Assembly (NCBI RefSeq): GCF_002483305.1
Contig: NZ_DLHQ01000064.1
Span: 35,979 to 99,978 of the forward strand
Origin: Brevundimonas sp. UBA7664
Lineage (GTDB): Bacteria > Pseudomonadota > Alphaproteobacteria > Caulobacterales > Caulobacteraceae
Length of the DNA stretch: 64,000 nt
Direction of reading: 5' to 3'
In this document: piece after piece, positions 33,452 through 43,240 of the stretch
Layout: every line of letters starts with the position of its first letter
Position numbering within the stretch: position 1 is the first letter of the stretch
Notes under the pieces: generated by a model
What the model saw: the letters and a program-made list of their open reading frames with translations, nothing else
What the model was told of the DNA's origin: nothing
Databases searched by the model: none
Made by a program: the position numbers and the translations under genes

Positions 33452-34551
33452 CGGCCGCTCCCGATCGTGATGTCGCTGACGATGCGGCCGCGGTCGTCGA
33501 GCGTGCCGGTTTCGGTGACCTCCAGGCCGTTGGCGCGCATGGCCCGGGCGATCACCTGCATGTCCTGATAGTCGGCATGAGTGACGCTGGCCTTCATGCC
33601 GGCGGCGGGATCGACGATCAGCAGGTCCAGCTCCGCCCCCTCCACGCTTTCGACGGCGGCGAACAGCGCGGCCGTCGCGCCGATGACACCGCCGGGCGGC
33701 GGGGCGGCGCGGACCCGCTGGCGCAGGGCCTCGACCGGATCGGGCCGGGCAGCGAGATCGGGAGCGACGCGGGCGATCTCGGCCCGGGCCTGTTCAAGGC
33801 CGTTGCGGGCGTCGATGTCGTCCCGGGCCGCGGCGGCGGCGACCAGCACGAGCGGCGAGATCAGCAGCAGGCCGGCGAGAGCCGAGGCCACGGCCCAGCC
33901 GCGTCGGGTGGTCACGCTTCTGCGGTCCTGAGAGGACAGGAGGTTGACGGGCGGTGACAGGGCGGCGTCGATCAGGGCGCGCTCGACGGCGTCGCTGTCC
34001 TCGACAGGCACGACGCGGCGGGCGCCGGCGACCAGCTCGACCAGGTCGGGCTGGACGCTGGCGGCGAAATCCCGGCCCCGCAACGCCATCGCCGGCCCGA
34101 AGGCGACGGCGTTGAGCCGGTCGTCTTCGTCCGGCTCGGGCACGGCCAGGGCGTCGGGCACGATGGCGTCCGCCCGCACGCCGAGCGCGTCGAGATAGTC
34201 GGTCCAGGCCTGCAATAGGGACAGGCCGACGACGGCGACAAGGCGGGGCCGGCCCGCCGCCGGCACAGGGCCCAGCGCCACAGCCAGCCGGTCGGCCGGA
34301 GCGGCCAGCGAGTCCTTCAGCATCCACAGGGCGGCGGCGCGCTGCTGGGCGGGGCCGCCGGCCGGCAGGTCGAGCCAGCGCAGGGTGACGTCGGCGCCGG
34401 GGGCGACAGCGACGGTGCGCATCGGCCCGGGCCGCTCGACGGCGTCCAGCGCCAGCAGGCCGCGCTCGCTGACCTGTCCATCGGCGATGACCAGATAGGG
34501 CGCGGGCTCGCTGCCGAGGCTTGGAATGAGGATCAGACGGGTGGGTTTCAT
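33448..34551 (-). CDS. gspL: Type II secretion protein GspL
   Basis: The 367-residue protein has an actin-like cytoplasmic domain (1-230), a TM near 235-258 (ALAGLLLISPLVLVAAAAA) and a periplasmic domain (VEGAELDLLIVDPAAGMKASVTHADYQDM). It recruits GspE to the inner membrane. ATGA overlaps join it to gspM and gspK. Confidence 0.88.
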   Translation of the reverse strand: MKPTRLILIPSLGSEPAPYLVIADGQVSERGLLALDAVERPGPMRTVAVAPGADVTLRWLDLPAGGPAQQRAAALWMLKDSLAAPADRLAVALGPVPAAGRPRLVAVVGLSLLQAWTDYLDALGVRADAIVPDALAVPEPDEDDRLNAVAFGPAMALRGRDFAASVQPDLVELVAGARRVVPVEDSDAVERALIDAALSPPVNLLSSQDRRSVTTRRGWAVASALAGLLLISPLVLVAAAAARDDIDARNGLEQARAEIARVAPDLAARPDPVEALRQRVRAAPPPGGVIGATAALFAAVESVEGAELDLLIVDPAAGMKASVTHADYQDMQVIARAMRANGLEVTETGTLDDRGRIVSDITIGSGR

Positions 34552-35534
34552 TCTTCGGGGGTCCAGCGTTGGATCACGGTGCGGACGCGGCCGTCAGGGG
34601 CGGCCTCGAGCAGGGCGGTGCGGACGGCGTGCGAGCCGCCCAGTTCGACATCGACCCGCAGGTCGAAGAAGCGGGTCAGGACGGTGATCTGGTCGCGCGC
34701 CTCGGGGTCGACTGACAGGGCCGCGAGGGCGGGCTGGGCCCAGAAGGCGGCGGTGTCGGGCCAGCCGTCGCGGGGCCGGGCGGCGATCACCGCCCTCGCG
34801 CGCTGTGGCGTAAGGGCGCCGTCCGTCAGCATGGTCAGCAGGGGCGCCTGCTCCGGCGTCAGGGTGTTCACGTTGAGCGGCGACAGGCGCGAAGTCGGCA
34901 GAGCGCAGACATGAGGCCTGAGGCGGCGGTATGTATCCGCGTCGACGCCCTTCACTGCGCGCAGTTCGCTGACCTCGGCCAGCATGACGCCGCCGGTGCG
35001 ATAGGGTTTGGCCAGACCGGCATAGGCGCCGTCCTCCGCGCCGAGCGGTAGAGCCGTCGCATCGGCGTCGAGCCAGTCGGTCAGGGCGTCGGCGATAGCC
35101 CGCATGCGGCTGTCGGGCGCGCCGACGGCCCGGCCGAGCGCACGGAACTGGGCTGCGCCGAGCGGACGGGCGGTCAGGTCCTCGCCGAAGCCGAGCACGA
35201 GGCTGTTAAGGTTGAAACAGGCCTGGCCGTCGGTGACCGTGGCCGTGATCGTCCCGCCGTCGACGGGGAAGCTGAGGGTCCGGCCGTTCCACGCCGGGTC
35301 CAGCGGCGTCCGCGCCGGGCCGGCGGCGAGCAGGCGTTTGATCTGGGCATGGGCGAGGGTTTCGGCGCCGGCGGCGTACCACTGGGCCTGGCTCTGGGTC
35401 TCGACATTGGTGGCGCGGCGCACCGAGAAGCGAACGTCGTCGAGGATGGCCACGGCGACCACCGACATGACGGCGACCAGCAGCAGCACCGTCAGCAGGG
35501 CCATGCCCTCGCGCTCGCGCCGGGACCGGTTCAT
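34548..35534 (-). CDS. gspK: Type II secretion minor pseudopilin GspK
   Basis: The 328-residue large tip pseudopilin has a leader ending REREG before MALLTVLLLVAVMSVVAVAI, which lacks the +5 glutamate as expected for GspK. The alpha-domain insertion and a Ca-binding-type DTYRRLRPHVCALP/LNVNT region are visible. It caps the I-J-K tip complex. Overlaps of four bases connect it to gspJ and gspL. Confidence 0.92.
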   Translation of the reverse strand: MNRSRREREGMALLTVLLLVAVMSVVAVAILDDVRFSVRRATNVETQSQAQWYAAGAETLAHAQIKRLLAAGPARTPLDPAWNGRTLSFPVDGGTITATVTDGQACFNLNSLVLGFGEDLTARPLGAAQFRALGRAVGAPDSRMRAIADALTDWLDADATALPLGAEDGAYAGLAKPYRTGGVMLAEVSELRAVKGVDADTYRRLRPHVCALPTSRLSPLNVNTLTPEQAPLLTMLTDGALTPQRARAVIAARPRDGWPDTAAFWAQPALAALSVDPEARDQITVLTRFFDLRVDVELGGSHAVRTALLEAAPDGRVRTVIQRWTPEE

Positions 35535-36121
35535 CGGCCGGCGCCCACGAGGAACAGCTGGTCGATGCGGCCGTAGCCTTCAAGGGTCATGCCGATGCGC
35601 ACGGCGTCGGGCAGCGGACGGTCGATGCTGGAGATGAAGGCCGGCGCGGCCTCGCCGTCGCGCACGAAGCTGACCGCGACATCGCGGACGCCGCGGTACA
35701 GCACCTGGGGCGGGCCGGGGCGGGCGCCGTCGAGGTGGCTGGAGACGCGGCGTTCGAGGCGATCCTCGACCAGGCGGTATTCGACCCGTTGCAGCGACGG
35801 GCGGGCGTCCTCGCCCGGATTGCTCCAGCCGGCGCGGGTGAGGACGAGGAGGGGGTCGCCGGGCGCGGCGGGGCCGACCATGGGCTGGGGCGTCGGGCGG
35901 CCGGTGGGACCACGCGAACGGCGGGCCGTGGCCTGGCCGAGGTCGGCGCGCAGCAGACCGCGCATGCGCTGCAGGTCGCCGACGCGGTCGCTGGCGGCCT
36001 TGACCGCGAACCGGTTGTCGATGGTCACGCCCAGCACGCCCGCCCCCGCCGCCGCGATCATGGCGAAGATCATCAGCGAGACCAGAACCTCGACCAGGGT
36101 GAAGCCGTCGCGGCGGGTCAT
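35531..36121 (-). CDS. gspJ: Type II secretion minor pseudopilin GspJ
   Basis: The 196-residue pseudopilin has a leader MTRRDG followed by FTLVEVLVSLMIFAMIAAAG (Glu+5 present). The globular domain has strands typical of GspJ (YRLVEDRLERRV, VLYRGVRDVAVSFV). It is processed by the prepilin peptidase encoded at 47926 and overlaps gspI and gspK by four bases. Confidence 0.92.
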   Translation of the reverse strand: MTRRDGFTLVEVLVSLMIFAMIAAAGAGVLGVTIDNRFAVKAASDRVGDLQRMRGLLRADLGQATARRSRGPTGRPTPQPMVGPAAPGDPLLVLTRAGWSNPGEDARPSLQRVEYRLVEDRLERRVSSHLDGARPGPPQVLYRGVRDVAVSFVRDGEAAPAFISSIDRPLPDAVRIGMTLEGYGRIDQLFLVGAGR

Positions 36122-36483
36122 GAGGCGCGGGACCGGAACAGGGTGCGGTCGGCGGCCTGACCCTCGGCGTCGCTGACGCGGATCTCGATGCGCAGCATGC
36201 CGGCGACGTCAGTGGCGACGACCGCGCGGGTCCAGCGCCAGCGGCGGCCGGCGAGCTCGATCTCGCCGGAGGATGTCCCCTCCCCGATCGAAGGCAGGGT
36301 CGCGGCCTCGACCGCGAGGTTTTCGGCGACGACGCCGCCGAGGGTGCGGGTCTCGACGCGGGCGGCCGAGCGGGTGTTCTCGCCCGACAGGTTGAGCAGG
36401 GCCATGGCGGCCAGGCTGAACACCGACAGGGCGACGAGCATTTCGATCAGGGTGAAGCCCTGTCTGGCGGAGGCGCGGGTCAT
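36118..36483 (-). CDS. gspI: Type II secretion minor pseudopilin GspI
   Basis: The protein has 121 residues from ATG 36483, overlapping gspH by four bases. The leader MTRASARQG precedes FTLIEMLVALSVFSLAAMALL. A small C-terminal domain ends RWRWTRAVVATD...RIEIRVSD. It is the nucleating pseudopilin of the I-J-K tip. Confidence 0.92.
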   Translation of the reverse strand: MTRASARQGFTLIEMLVALSVFSLAAMALLNLSGENTRSAARVETRTLGGVVAENLAVEAATLPSIGEGTSSGEIELAGRRWRWTRAVVATDVAGMLRIEIRVSDAEGQAADRTLFRSRAS

Positions 36484-36980
36484 TGCAGGGCGACCTCCCC
36501 TGCCCCGTCCACCGTCACGGTCCTGCCCTTGCCGTCGCGGGCCAGCGTCAGGGTCGCCGGCTCGGCCACGCCGGTGGGATCGAAGACGAAGCGCGCGCCC
36601 TCCGTGGGTCCGACCGCCGTGCCCGCCTGCCAGGTTTCGAGGCCGAACGGGCCATCGGACAGGGCCGACCATTCGCGGCCGTCGAAGACGGTGAAGCCAT
36701 AGCCGGTCGGGGTGACCTCGACCGCGACCGGGCGGTTGGACAGCACGGCCTCGTCCCGGGCGCGCGACAGCCGGGCGGCGAACCGCTCGGCCTCCGCTCC
36801 CACGGCCGGACGCGGGTCCGGGACCGCCAGCACGACGGCGCCGGCGGCCAAGCCGAGGATGGCCACCACCATCAGCAACTCGACCAGCGTAAAACCCGCT
36901 CTTTTTGTCGGGCCGCGGTCACAGGGCTCCGCCCTGTCGACCCGACGCGGCCAGGCGCTTCGCGCGCGCCCGGCGCTCAA
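36480..36980 (-). CDS. gspH: Type II secretion minor pseudopilin GspH (start uncertain)
   Basis: The core from about 36906 leftward has the prepilin site KRAG before FTLVELLMVVAILGLAAGAVVL and a GspH-type globular domain (RARDEAVLSNRPVAVEV, then YGFTVFDGREW). No ATG or GTG lies close upstream in frame. The nearest usable start is TTG at 36980, giving a 25-30 residue leader, long for this family; an ATG at 37052 would overlap gspG. The short leader may be hidden by an unusual start codon or a sequence error. Confidence 0.85.
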   Translation of the reverse strand: MSAGRARSAWPRRVDRAEPCDRGPTKRAGFTLVELLMVVAILGLAAGAVVLAVPDPRPAVGAEAERFAARLSRARDEAVLSNRPVAVEVTPTGYGFTVFDGREWSALSDGPFGLETWQAGTAVGPTEGARFVFDPTGVAEPATLTLARDGKGRTVTVDGAGEVALQ

Positions 36981-37017
36981 GCAGCGAGCGACCGCGTCGC
37001 GAGCGTTAGCGCCCCGA

Positions 37018-37467
37018 CTATGCCTGCCAGTTGCCCAGATCGGCGTCATTGCCCTCGCCCCCCTCCTTGCCGTCCGCGCCCAGGGAGAAGACGTCGAACT
37101 GACCGCCGTGCGCGCTGGGACGGCGATAGCCGTAGGGATTGCCCCACGGATCTTCCGGCAGGCGGCGCACATAACCGCCCGGACGATAGCGGTCGGGATT
37201 GGCCAGACCGGCGGGGGCGGCGACCAGCGCCTGCAGGTCGGCGGGGAAGTCGAGGTTGTCGAGGCGGTAGGTCTCGATGGCCTGCTCCAGGGTGGAGATG
37301 TCGGCCTTCGCCTTGCCGACCATGGCCCGGTCCTGGCTGGGCAGGACGTTGATCGCCACCACCGTGGCCAGCAGGCCGATGATCACGATGACCACCATCA
37401 GCTCCACCAGGGTGAAGCCCGCGCGCCGGCGGCGCTTTACGATTTTGCGTTGGATTTCAGTCGTCAT
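37018..37467 (-). CDS. gspG: Type II secretion major pseudopilin GspG
   Basis: The protein has 149 residues from ATG 37467 (GAGGAG seven bases upstream, preferred over the GTG at 37482). The leader ends KRRRRAG before FTLVELMVVIVIIGLLATVVAINVL. The conserved Ca-loop region (YRLDNLDFPADLQALV, then PEDPWGNPYGYRRP) is intact. It forms the body of the pseudopilus. Confidence 0.95.
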   Translation of the reverse strand: MTTEIQRKIVKRRRRAGFTLVELMVVIVIIGLLATVVAINVLPSQDRAMVGKAKADISTLEQAIETYRLDNLDFPADLQALVAAPAGLANPDRYRPGGYVRRLPEDPWGNPYGYRRPSAHGGQFDVFSLGADGKEGGEGNDADLGNWQA

Positions 37468-37478
37468 GGCTACGCTCC

Positions 37479-38696
37479 TCACCCCATCGCCAGGGTGTTG
37501 ATCTGCAGGATGGGAAGAAGGATCGACAGGACGATCAGGGCGACCACGCCGCCCATGACCACGATGATCGCCGGCTCGAGCAGGCTGAGCATCACGGCGG
37601 TGAAGGTCGAGAATTCGCGTTCCAGATAGTCGGCGGCGCGCTCCAGCATCGGCTCCAGCCGGCCGCTGCTCTCGCCCGAGGCGGTCATGTAGACGAGGAT
37701 CGGCGGGAAGACGTCGGCGCGGCGCATGGCGGCGGACAGGCCCCCGCCCTCGCGCACGGCGTCGGCCATGGTCTCGGTCGCCAGCCGCAGGCGGCGGTTG
37801 GAGACGGTGCGCGCCGTGATGGTCAGGCCCTCCAGCACCGGCAGGCCGGCGGCGATCATCGTCGACAGGGTCCGCGCCATCTTCGCCCCGTGCAGGTCGC
37901 GGGTCAGGCGGCCGATCAGGGGCAGCCGCAGCAGGGCGGTGTCGGCGCGCAGCCGGATCGCCGGATTGCGCAGCAGCACCGCGCCGATCAGGCCGCCGGC
38001 GATCAGGACCAGCGCCAGCAGCCAGCCCCAGTCGCGCATCAGGTGCGAGACGCCGATCACCAACCGCGTCAGCAGCGGCAGGGTCTGGTTCATGCTGTCG
38101 AACTGGTCGACCACCCTGGGCACGACGAAGGTCATCATGGCGGTGATGACGCCCAGGGCCACGACCGCCAGGACGACCGGATAGACCAGGGCGGTGACGA
38201 CCTTGCCGCGCACCACCTGATCGCGCTCCAGCCCGTCGGCCAGCCGTTCGAGGATCGGCTCAAGCGCGCCCGAGGTCTCGCCGGCCGAGACCATGGCCCG
38301 GTACAGCGGCGGGAAGGCCTGACCCTGCAGGGCCATGGCGTCGGACAGGCGGCGGCCTTCCATGACGCCGGCATGGACGCCGTCGAGCACGCGGCGGACG
38401 GCGGGGCGATCGGCCTGCAGGGCGATGGTGCGCAACGCCTCCTCGATCGGGGCGACGGAGACGAGGGTCGAGAGCTGCCGCGTGGTCAGGGCCAGAGTCT
38501 TGGCGTTGAGTTTCGTCGCCTTGCGCGGTGCGGCCTGTTCGGTGCGGGAGACGGCGCCGCGCGCGGTGGTGACTTCGAGCGGCATCAGCCGGCGGCGGGC
38601 CAGGACGGCGCGCACGGCGCCTTCGTCGGCGGCGGTCACGGCGCCGGTGACGGTGCGCCCCCCCGCGTCGACGGCGACATAGTCAAAGGCCGCCAT
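37479..38696 (-). CDS. gspF: Type II secretion platform protein GspF
   Basis: The 405-residue polytopic inner-membrane protein has two repeated T2SF domains. The first has APIEEALRTIA, GETSGALEPILERLADGLER; the second has GLPVLEGLTI, GESSGRLEPMLERAADYLEREF. Three TM spans are present. The ATG at 38696 shares one base with the gspE stop. The open frame continues upstream but is outside the family. Confidence 0.94.
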   Translation of the reverse strand: MAAFDYVAVDAGGRTVTGAVTAADEGAVRAVLARRRLMPLEVTTARGAVSRTEQAAPRKATKLNAKTLALTTRQLSTLVSVAPIEEALRTIALQADRPAVRRVLDGVHAGVMEGRRLSDAMALQGQAFPPLYRAMVSAGETSGALEPILERLADGLERDQVVRGKVVTALVYPVVLAVVALGVITAMMTFVVPRVVDQFDSMNQTLPLLTRLVIGVSHLMRDWGWLLALVLIAGGLIGAVLLRNPAIRLRADTALLRLPLIGRLTRDLHGAKMARTLSTMIAAGLPVLEGLTITARTVSNRRLRLATETMADAVREGGGLSAAMRRADVFPPILVYMTASGESSGRLEPMLERAADYLEREFSTFTAVMLSLLEPAIIVVMGGVVALIVLSILLPILQINTLAMG

Positions 38697-40216
38697 CAGG
38701 CCGCGACCCCGTGGTCTGCGGCGTCGGGCTCGAGGTCCGCGGTTTCCTGGCGGGTGACGCGGACGGCCTCCTCCACCGAGGTGACGCCTTCGAGCACCAG
38801 CGCGCGGGCGCGCTGGGTCAGGGTGTCGGCCCCGGCCTTGCCGAAGGCGGCGGCGTTGATCGCCTCCTCGTCGGCCTCGGCGGCGATCAGGCGGCGGACG
38901 CGGTCGTCGACGCGGATGACTTCGTACAGGCCGACGCGGCCGACATAGCCGGTGTTCTGGCAGTGGGCGCAGCCTTGCGGCCGCCAGACGCGGGCGCCGC
39001 GCTCGACCCCGGCCAGCCGGGCCGTGGCCGCGTCCGCCGTCTCGGGCCGGCGACACTCGCCGCACAGCCGCCGCACCAGCCGCTGGGCCACGATCAGGCG
39101 CAGGGTCGAGGCCAGCAGGAAGGGCTCGACGCCCATGTCGCGCAGACGGGTGACCGCCCCTGCCGCGTCATTGGTGTGGACGGTCGACAGGACGAGGTGG
39201 CCGGTCAGCGAGGCCTGGACCGCGATCCGGGCCGTCTCGACGTCGCGAATTTCCCCGACCATGACCACGTCCGGGTCCTGACGCAGGATGGCGCGCAGGC
39301 CGGCGGCGAAGGTCATGCCGACCTTGGGATTGACCTGGGTCTGGCCGACGCCGTCGATGGCGTATTCGACCGGGTCCTCGACGGTCAGGATGTTGCGCGT
39401 GGCGTCGTTCAGCAGCGACAGGCCGGCGTAGAGCGAGGTGGTCTTGCCCGAGCCGGTCGGGCCGGTGACGAGGATGATGCCGTTGGGCTCCTTCAATGCC
39501 TGGCGGAAAGCGTCCAGCGCCTCGGCCGACATGCCCAGCCGGTCCAGCGTCAGTCCGGCCTGCTCCTTGTCGAGGATGCGCAGCACCACCCGCTCGCCGG
39601 CGCGCGACGGCAGGGTCGAGACGCGCACGTCCAGGGTCTTGCCGCCCAGGGTCAGGGGGATGCGCCCGTCCTGGGGCACGCGCTTCTCGGCGATGTCGAG
39701 CCGGGCCATGACCTTGATGCGCGACACCAGCAGCGGCGTGATCCGGGGGTTCAGCGACAGGGTCTCGCGCAACACGCCGTCGACCCGCATGCGCACCGTC
39801 AGGGCGGTCTCGAACGGCTCCAGATGGATGTCGGAGGCGCCGGTGCGGACGGCCTCGGCGATGATTCCGTTGATCAGGCGGATCACCGGGGCGTCGTCGG
39901 CCGTGTCCAGCAGGTCGGCGGCGGCGGGGATGTCGTCGATCAGGCTCTCCAGCCCCGAGGGCATGTCCAGATCGTCGCCGTCGGCGGCGTTCAGATGGTC
40001 GCCGGCGTAGACTTCGGACAGCTGGCGGTCGAAGGCGGCCTGACCGAGCGGCTCGACGCGCAGGGGGCGGCCCAAGGCGCGGCGGGTCTCGATCAGGGCC
40101 GAGGGGTCGGCGCCCTCGCGCAGGCCGACCACGGCGATCTCGCCCGCGTCGAGCAGGATCACGCCGTGCCGTTTGGCGAAGCCGTAGGGCAGGGTCGGAT
40201 TGATCAGGGTGATCAT
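38696..40216 (-). CDS. gspE: Type II secretion ATPase GspE
   Basis: The 506-residue assembly ATPase has an N1E/N2E region (LGRPLRVEPLGQAAFDRQL), then Walker A GPTGSGKT, the Asp box and Walker B VGEIRDVETA, a His box (TGHLVLSTVHTNDA) and a zinc tetracysteine CGEC...CAHC. It powers pseudopilus assembly at the cytoplasmic face. It begins eight bases after the gspD stop. Confidence 0.95.
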   Translation of the reverse strand: MITLINPTLPYGFAKRHGVILLDAGEIAVVGLREGADPSALIETRRALGRPLRVEPLGQAAFDRQLSEVYAGDHLNAADGDDLDMPSGLESLIDDIPAAADLLDTADDAPVIRLINGIIAEAVRTGASDIHLEPFETALTVRMRVDGVLRETLSLNPRITPLLVSRIKVMARLDIAEKRVPQDGRIPLTLGGKTLDVRVSTLPSRAGERVVLRILDKEQAGLTLDRLGMSAEALDAFRQALKEPNGIILVTGPTGSGKTTSLYAGLSLLNDATRNILTVEDPVEYAIDGVGQTQVNPKVGMTFAAGLRAILRQDPDVVMVGEIRDVETARIAVQASLTGHLVLSTVHTNDAAGAVTRLRDMGVEPFLLASTLRLIVAQRLVRRLCGECRRPETADAATARLAGVERGARVWRPQGCAHCQNTGYVGRVGLYEVIRVDDRVRRLIAAEADEEAINAAAFGKAGADTLTQRARALVLEGVTSVEEAVRVTRQETADLEPDAADHGVAA

Positions 40217-40223
40217 CGCCCCG

Positions 40224-42311
40224 TCACGCCTGCGGTGCGGGATCGTTGACGGGCGGCAGGGGCGCGATGACCACGTCGCCGACGGGGGCGGTGATGACGT
40301 AGTCCGGCGCGACCGGCGGCTGGGCGCGCATATAGTCGCGCAGCATCTCGTCCAGGCTGGGTTCGACGCCGGGCGCATTGTCCAGCTGCTGCTGGCGCAT
40401 ATAGCCCCAGCGGTCAGCGGCGAGCGTCTGGGCGTCGGCCGGCGAGCGGATGATGGTCGGGCGGATGAAGACCATCAGATTGGTCCGCCCGCGCTGACGG
40501 CTGGTCGAGCGGAACAGGCCGCCGACGAGGGGGATGTTGCTCAGTCCGGGCACCCGGTCGACCGACACCCGGTCGTTCTGGTCCAGCAGCCCGCCGGCCA
40601 CGGCGATGTCGCCGTCATCGACCACCAGGGTGGTCTCCAGTTCGCGCTTGTTCAGCACCAGGTCGCTGGCCGAGTTGCTCAGGACGCCGTTGATGCTGGA
40701 CACCTCCTGCCGCAGGAACAGGGTGATCGAGCCGCCGGCGTTGATCTGCGGCCGCACGATCAGCTTGACGCCGATGTCCTGGCGCTGGGTCGTGCGGAAG
40801 GGGTTGGAGTTGCCGTCCAGCAGGGTCTCGCCGGTCGTGATCGGCACCTCTTGACCGACGAGGATGGTGGCCTCCTCATTGTCCAGCGTCATCAGCGACG
40901 GGGTCTGGAGAAGGTTGGAGCCGTCGTCCGTCTTGGCCGCATTGATGATGAAGCCGAACAGGCCGTCGCCGATGCGTCCGCCGCCGCCGCCGACGAAGCC
41001 GTTGGCGCCCAGCAGGGTGTTCAGGGCGAGGTTCTGCAGCTGCTCGCGCAGCGGGTCGTCCTCGTCCAGTTGACCGGCCGCGGCCCCGCCCGCGATGGGC
41101 GCCAGCGGCGCGGCGCTGTCGGACCAGTTGGTCAGGCCGACCGGATTGCCGTCCTCGCCCGCGAGCAGCCACTGCACGCCCAGTTCGCGAACGGCATTGT
41201 CCGACAGCTCGACGACGATGGCCTCGATCAGCACCTGCTGGCGGCGCTGATCCAGCTGGCGAATGACCTCGGACAGCATCCGCTGGGTGTCGGCCGAGGC
41301 CGAGATGACCAGGGCGTTGGCCCCGGGGAAGCGGGCGATGGTGGCGCGCTGGCCCGGCGCGGGCGCGACGGGCGCCGCGATGGACGCAACGGCGCCGGCG
41401 GGCTCGGTCGAGCCGCCGCGCGCGGCGCCGGGCTCCGCATTGGCGCTGGCGGCCGTGACCTGCTGGCCGACGATCTGTTGCAGCACCGGCAGCAGGGCCT
41501 CGGCGTTGGCGTGCTGCAGGAAGATGACCTTGACGTCGTCGGCGGACTCCGCGCGTCGGTCGAGGTCCTCGACCAGCGGCCGGATGCGGGCCATGGCCGA
41601 GGGATCGCCGCGCAGGACGATGGAGTTCGAGCTCTCGACGGGAGTCACGGTGACCATCCCCTGCCCCGGCTGTCCGCCGGGCGGGGCGAGGACGGACTGG
41701 AGCACCGCCGCGATCTCGCGCGCCGACGAGTTCTGCAGGGTGACCACCTCGAACCCGGTGCGGTCGACGTCGATGCGGCCGATCAGCGAGCGGATGCGGG
41801 CCAGGTTGTCGGCGAAGTCGGCGACGACCACGCTGTTGGCGCCGGGATTGGCCAGCACCTGCCCCTGGGCCCCGACCAGCGGCCGGATGGTCTCGGCGGC
41901 CGAGGCGGCGTCGATGTTGCGCAGCTGGAACACCTCGGTGGTGAAGCGCTCCGAACCGACCGTCGCCGGTCCCTGGGCCGCGCCCTGGGCCGGACTGATG
42001 CGGTAGGCGCCCGAGGCCGTCGGCGTCACCACCAGGCCGTTGGCGCGCAGGGTCGACAGGAAGACCTCGAACAGCTGGGCGCGGGTCAGCGCACGGTCGC
42101 TGGTCACCGTCACCGTCCCCGTCACCGCCGGATCGACGATGAAGGTGCGGCCGGTCGATCGGGCCACGTCCTGGATAAAGGCGCGGATGTCGGCGCCCTG
42201 GACGTTCAGGGTTTGACGCTCGGCGGACTGGGCCAGCGCCGGCGTCGCCGCCAACGGCCCCTGGGCGGCCAGGACGGCGGCGAGGACGGCCCCGATGGCG
42301 CTGCGGTTCAT
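40224..42311 (-). CDS. gspD: Type II secretion outer-membrane secretin GspD
   Basis: The protein has 695 residues from ATG 42311, with a signal peptide ending PALAQ. The N0 domain (RQTLNVQGADIRAFIQDVARSTG), N1-N3 repeats and the secretin beta-barrel (PSLMTLDNEEATILVGQEVPI, RTNLMVFIRPTII) follow. The C-terminus has a Pro-rich tail (about 655-695) rather than a clear pilotin-binding domain, and no gspS is in the operon. It starts six bases after gspC. Confidence 0.95.
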   Translation of the reverse strand: MNRSAIGAVLAAVLAAQGPLAATPALAQSAERQTLNVQGADIRAFIQDVARSTGRTFIVDPAVTGTVTVTSDRALTRAQLFEVFLSTLRANGLVVTPTASGAYRISPAQGAAQGPATVGSERFTTEVFQLRNIDAASAAETIRPLVGAQGQVLANPGANSVVVADFADNLARIRSLIGRIDVDRTGFEVVTLQNSSAREIAAVLQSVLAPPGGQPGQGMVTVTPVESSNSIVLRGDPSAMARIRPLVEDLDRRAESADDVKVIFLQHANAEALLPVLQQIVGQQVTAASANAEPGAARGGSTEPAGAVASIAAPVAPAPGQRATIARFPGANALVISASADTQRMLSEVIRQLDQRRQQVLIEAIVVELSDNAVRELGVQWLLAGEDGNPVGLTNWSDSAAPLAPIAGGAAAGQLDEDDPLREQLQNLALNTLLGANGFVGGGGGRIGDGLFGFIINAAKTDDGSNLLQTPSLMTLDNEEATILVGQEVPITTGETLLDGNSNPFRTTQRQDIGVKLIVRPQINAGGSITLFLRQEVSSINGVLSNSASDLVLNKRELETTLVVDDGDIAVAGGLLDQNDRVSVDRVPGLSNIPLVGGLFRSTSRQRGRTNLMVFIRPTIIRSPADAQTLAADRWGYMRQQQLDNAPGVEPSLDEMLRDYMRAQPPVAPDYVITAPVGDVVIAPLPPVNDPAPQA

Positions 42312-42316
42312 TCGCT

Positions 42317-43240
42317 TCAACGGCCTGTCCTTATGGTGGTGGTCTGCACGGCGCCGCCGCGTTCGAAGCGGATGTCGGCGCTCGTCGCGTTCGAGAGCTG
42401 GCCGCGCAGGCCGGCGATGCGATCGAGGCTGTCCAGCGCGGTTCCGTTGACGGCGAGGATGACGTCGCCGGTCTGGAGGCCCGCTGCCCTGAGGGCCGCG
42501 CCGTCGCCGGCGGCCGAGACGGTGAAGCCGTTGACGCGCAGACCCTGCATGCGCGGACGCAGCGAGGCCTGGGCCATCAGCCGGGCGGGATCGACGCGCG
42601 GGCCGCTGGCGGCGGCGGGCGCTGCAACGGCGGCAGAAGCTTCGGCCGGCGGACTGACCGTCTGCGGACCCGGCGGCGGCGGGGGCGGCGGCGCGGCGCC
42701 GACGGGCGTGTCGCTGAAGATCAGGCGGCTGACCGAACCGCCGCGCGAGAGGGTCACATGGTCCGGCCCGACCGATTGAAGGATCAGGCCCGGCTCGACT
42801 TCCTCGCCCACCCCGACCGACACCTGCCGGCCGTCGGCCAGGCCGATGATGGCCGAGCCGCCCCCGGCGCCGCCGGCGCGCACGCCGAACAGGCGCATCT
42901 GGCTGCCGCCCGCAGCCGTGGCCTCGGCCATGCTGCTCAGGCCGCCGGTGCGGAAGAAGGCGTCGAAACGCTGGAAGACCGTGTAGTCGGCGGGGGTCGT
43001 TTCCGACGGGTTCGACGCCGTCGCGGCGACGGCGGGGCGCGGCTCGGCCACGATCCAGACCAGTCGGCCCAGCTGGATCGCCAGCATCAGGGCGAGGGCG
43101 ATCTCGACCCCGGCCCGGACGCGGTCCGGACGCGCCGCCACGGCGTCCCGAACTCCACTGCTGAAACTGCGCAATGCGCCGATCACTATGGCGTGCCCCA
43201 CGGAGCCCCGACGGCCCGGCGCATTCCGTAGACCAATCAT
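42317..43240 (-). CDS. gspC: Type II secretion protein GspC (PDZ)
   Basis: The 307-residue bitopic protein has a TM at about 47-66 (ALALMLAIQLGRLVWIV) and an HR domain (MRLFGVRAG, SAIIGLADGRQVSVGVGEEV). A Pro-rich linker with seven or more prolines leads to a PDZ domain at the C-terminus (GFTVSAAGDGAALRAAGLQTGDVILAVNGTAL). It recruits substrates and links GspD with the inner-membrane platform. It is the first gene of the operon. Confidence 0.9.
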   Translation of the reverse strand: MIGLRNAPGRRGSVGHAIVIGALRSFSSGVRDAVAARPDRVRAGVEIALALMLAIQLGRLVWIVAEPRPAVAATASNPSETTPADYTVFQRFDAFFRTGGLSSMAEATAAGGSQMRLFGVRAGGAGGGSAIIGLADGRQVSVGVGEEVEPGLILQSVGPDHVTLSRGGSVSRLIFSDTPVGAAPPPPPPPGPQTVSPPAEASAAVAAPAAASGPRVDPARLMAQASLRPRMQGLRVNGFTVSAAGDGAALRAAGLQTGDVILAVNGTALDSLDRIAGLRGQLSNATSADIRFERGGAVQTTTIRTGR

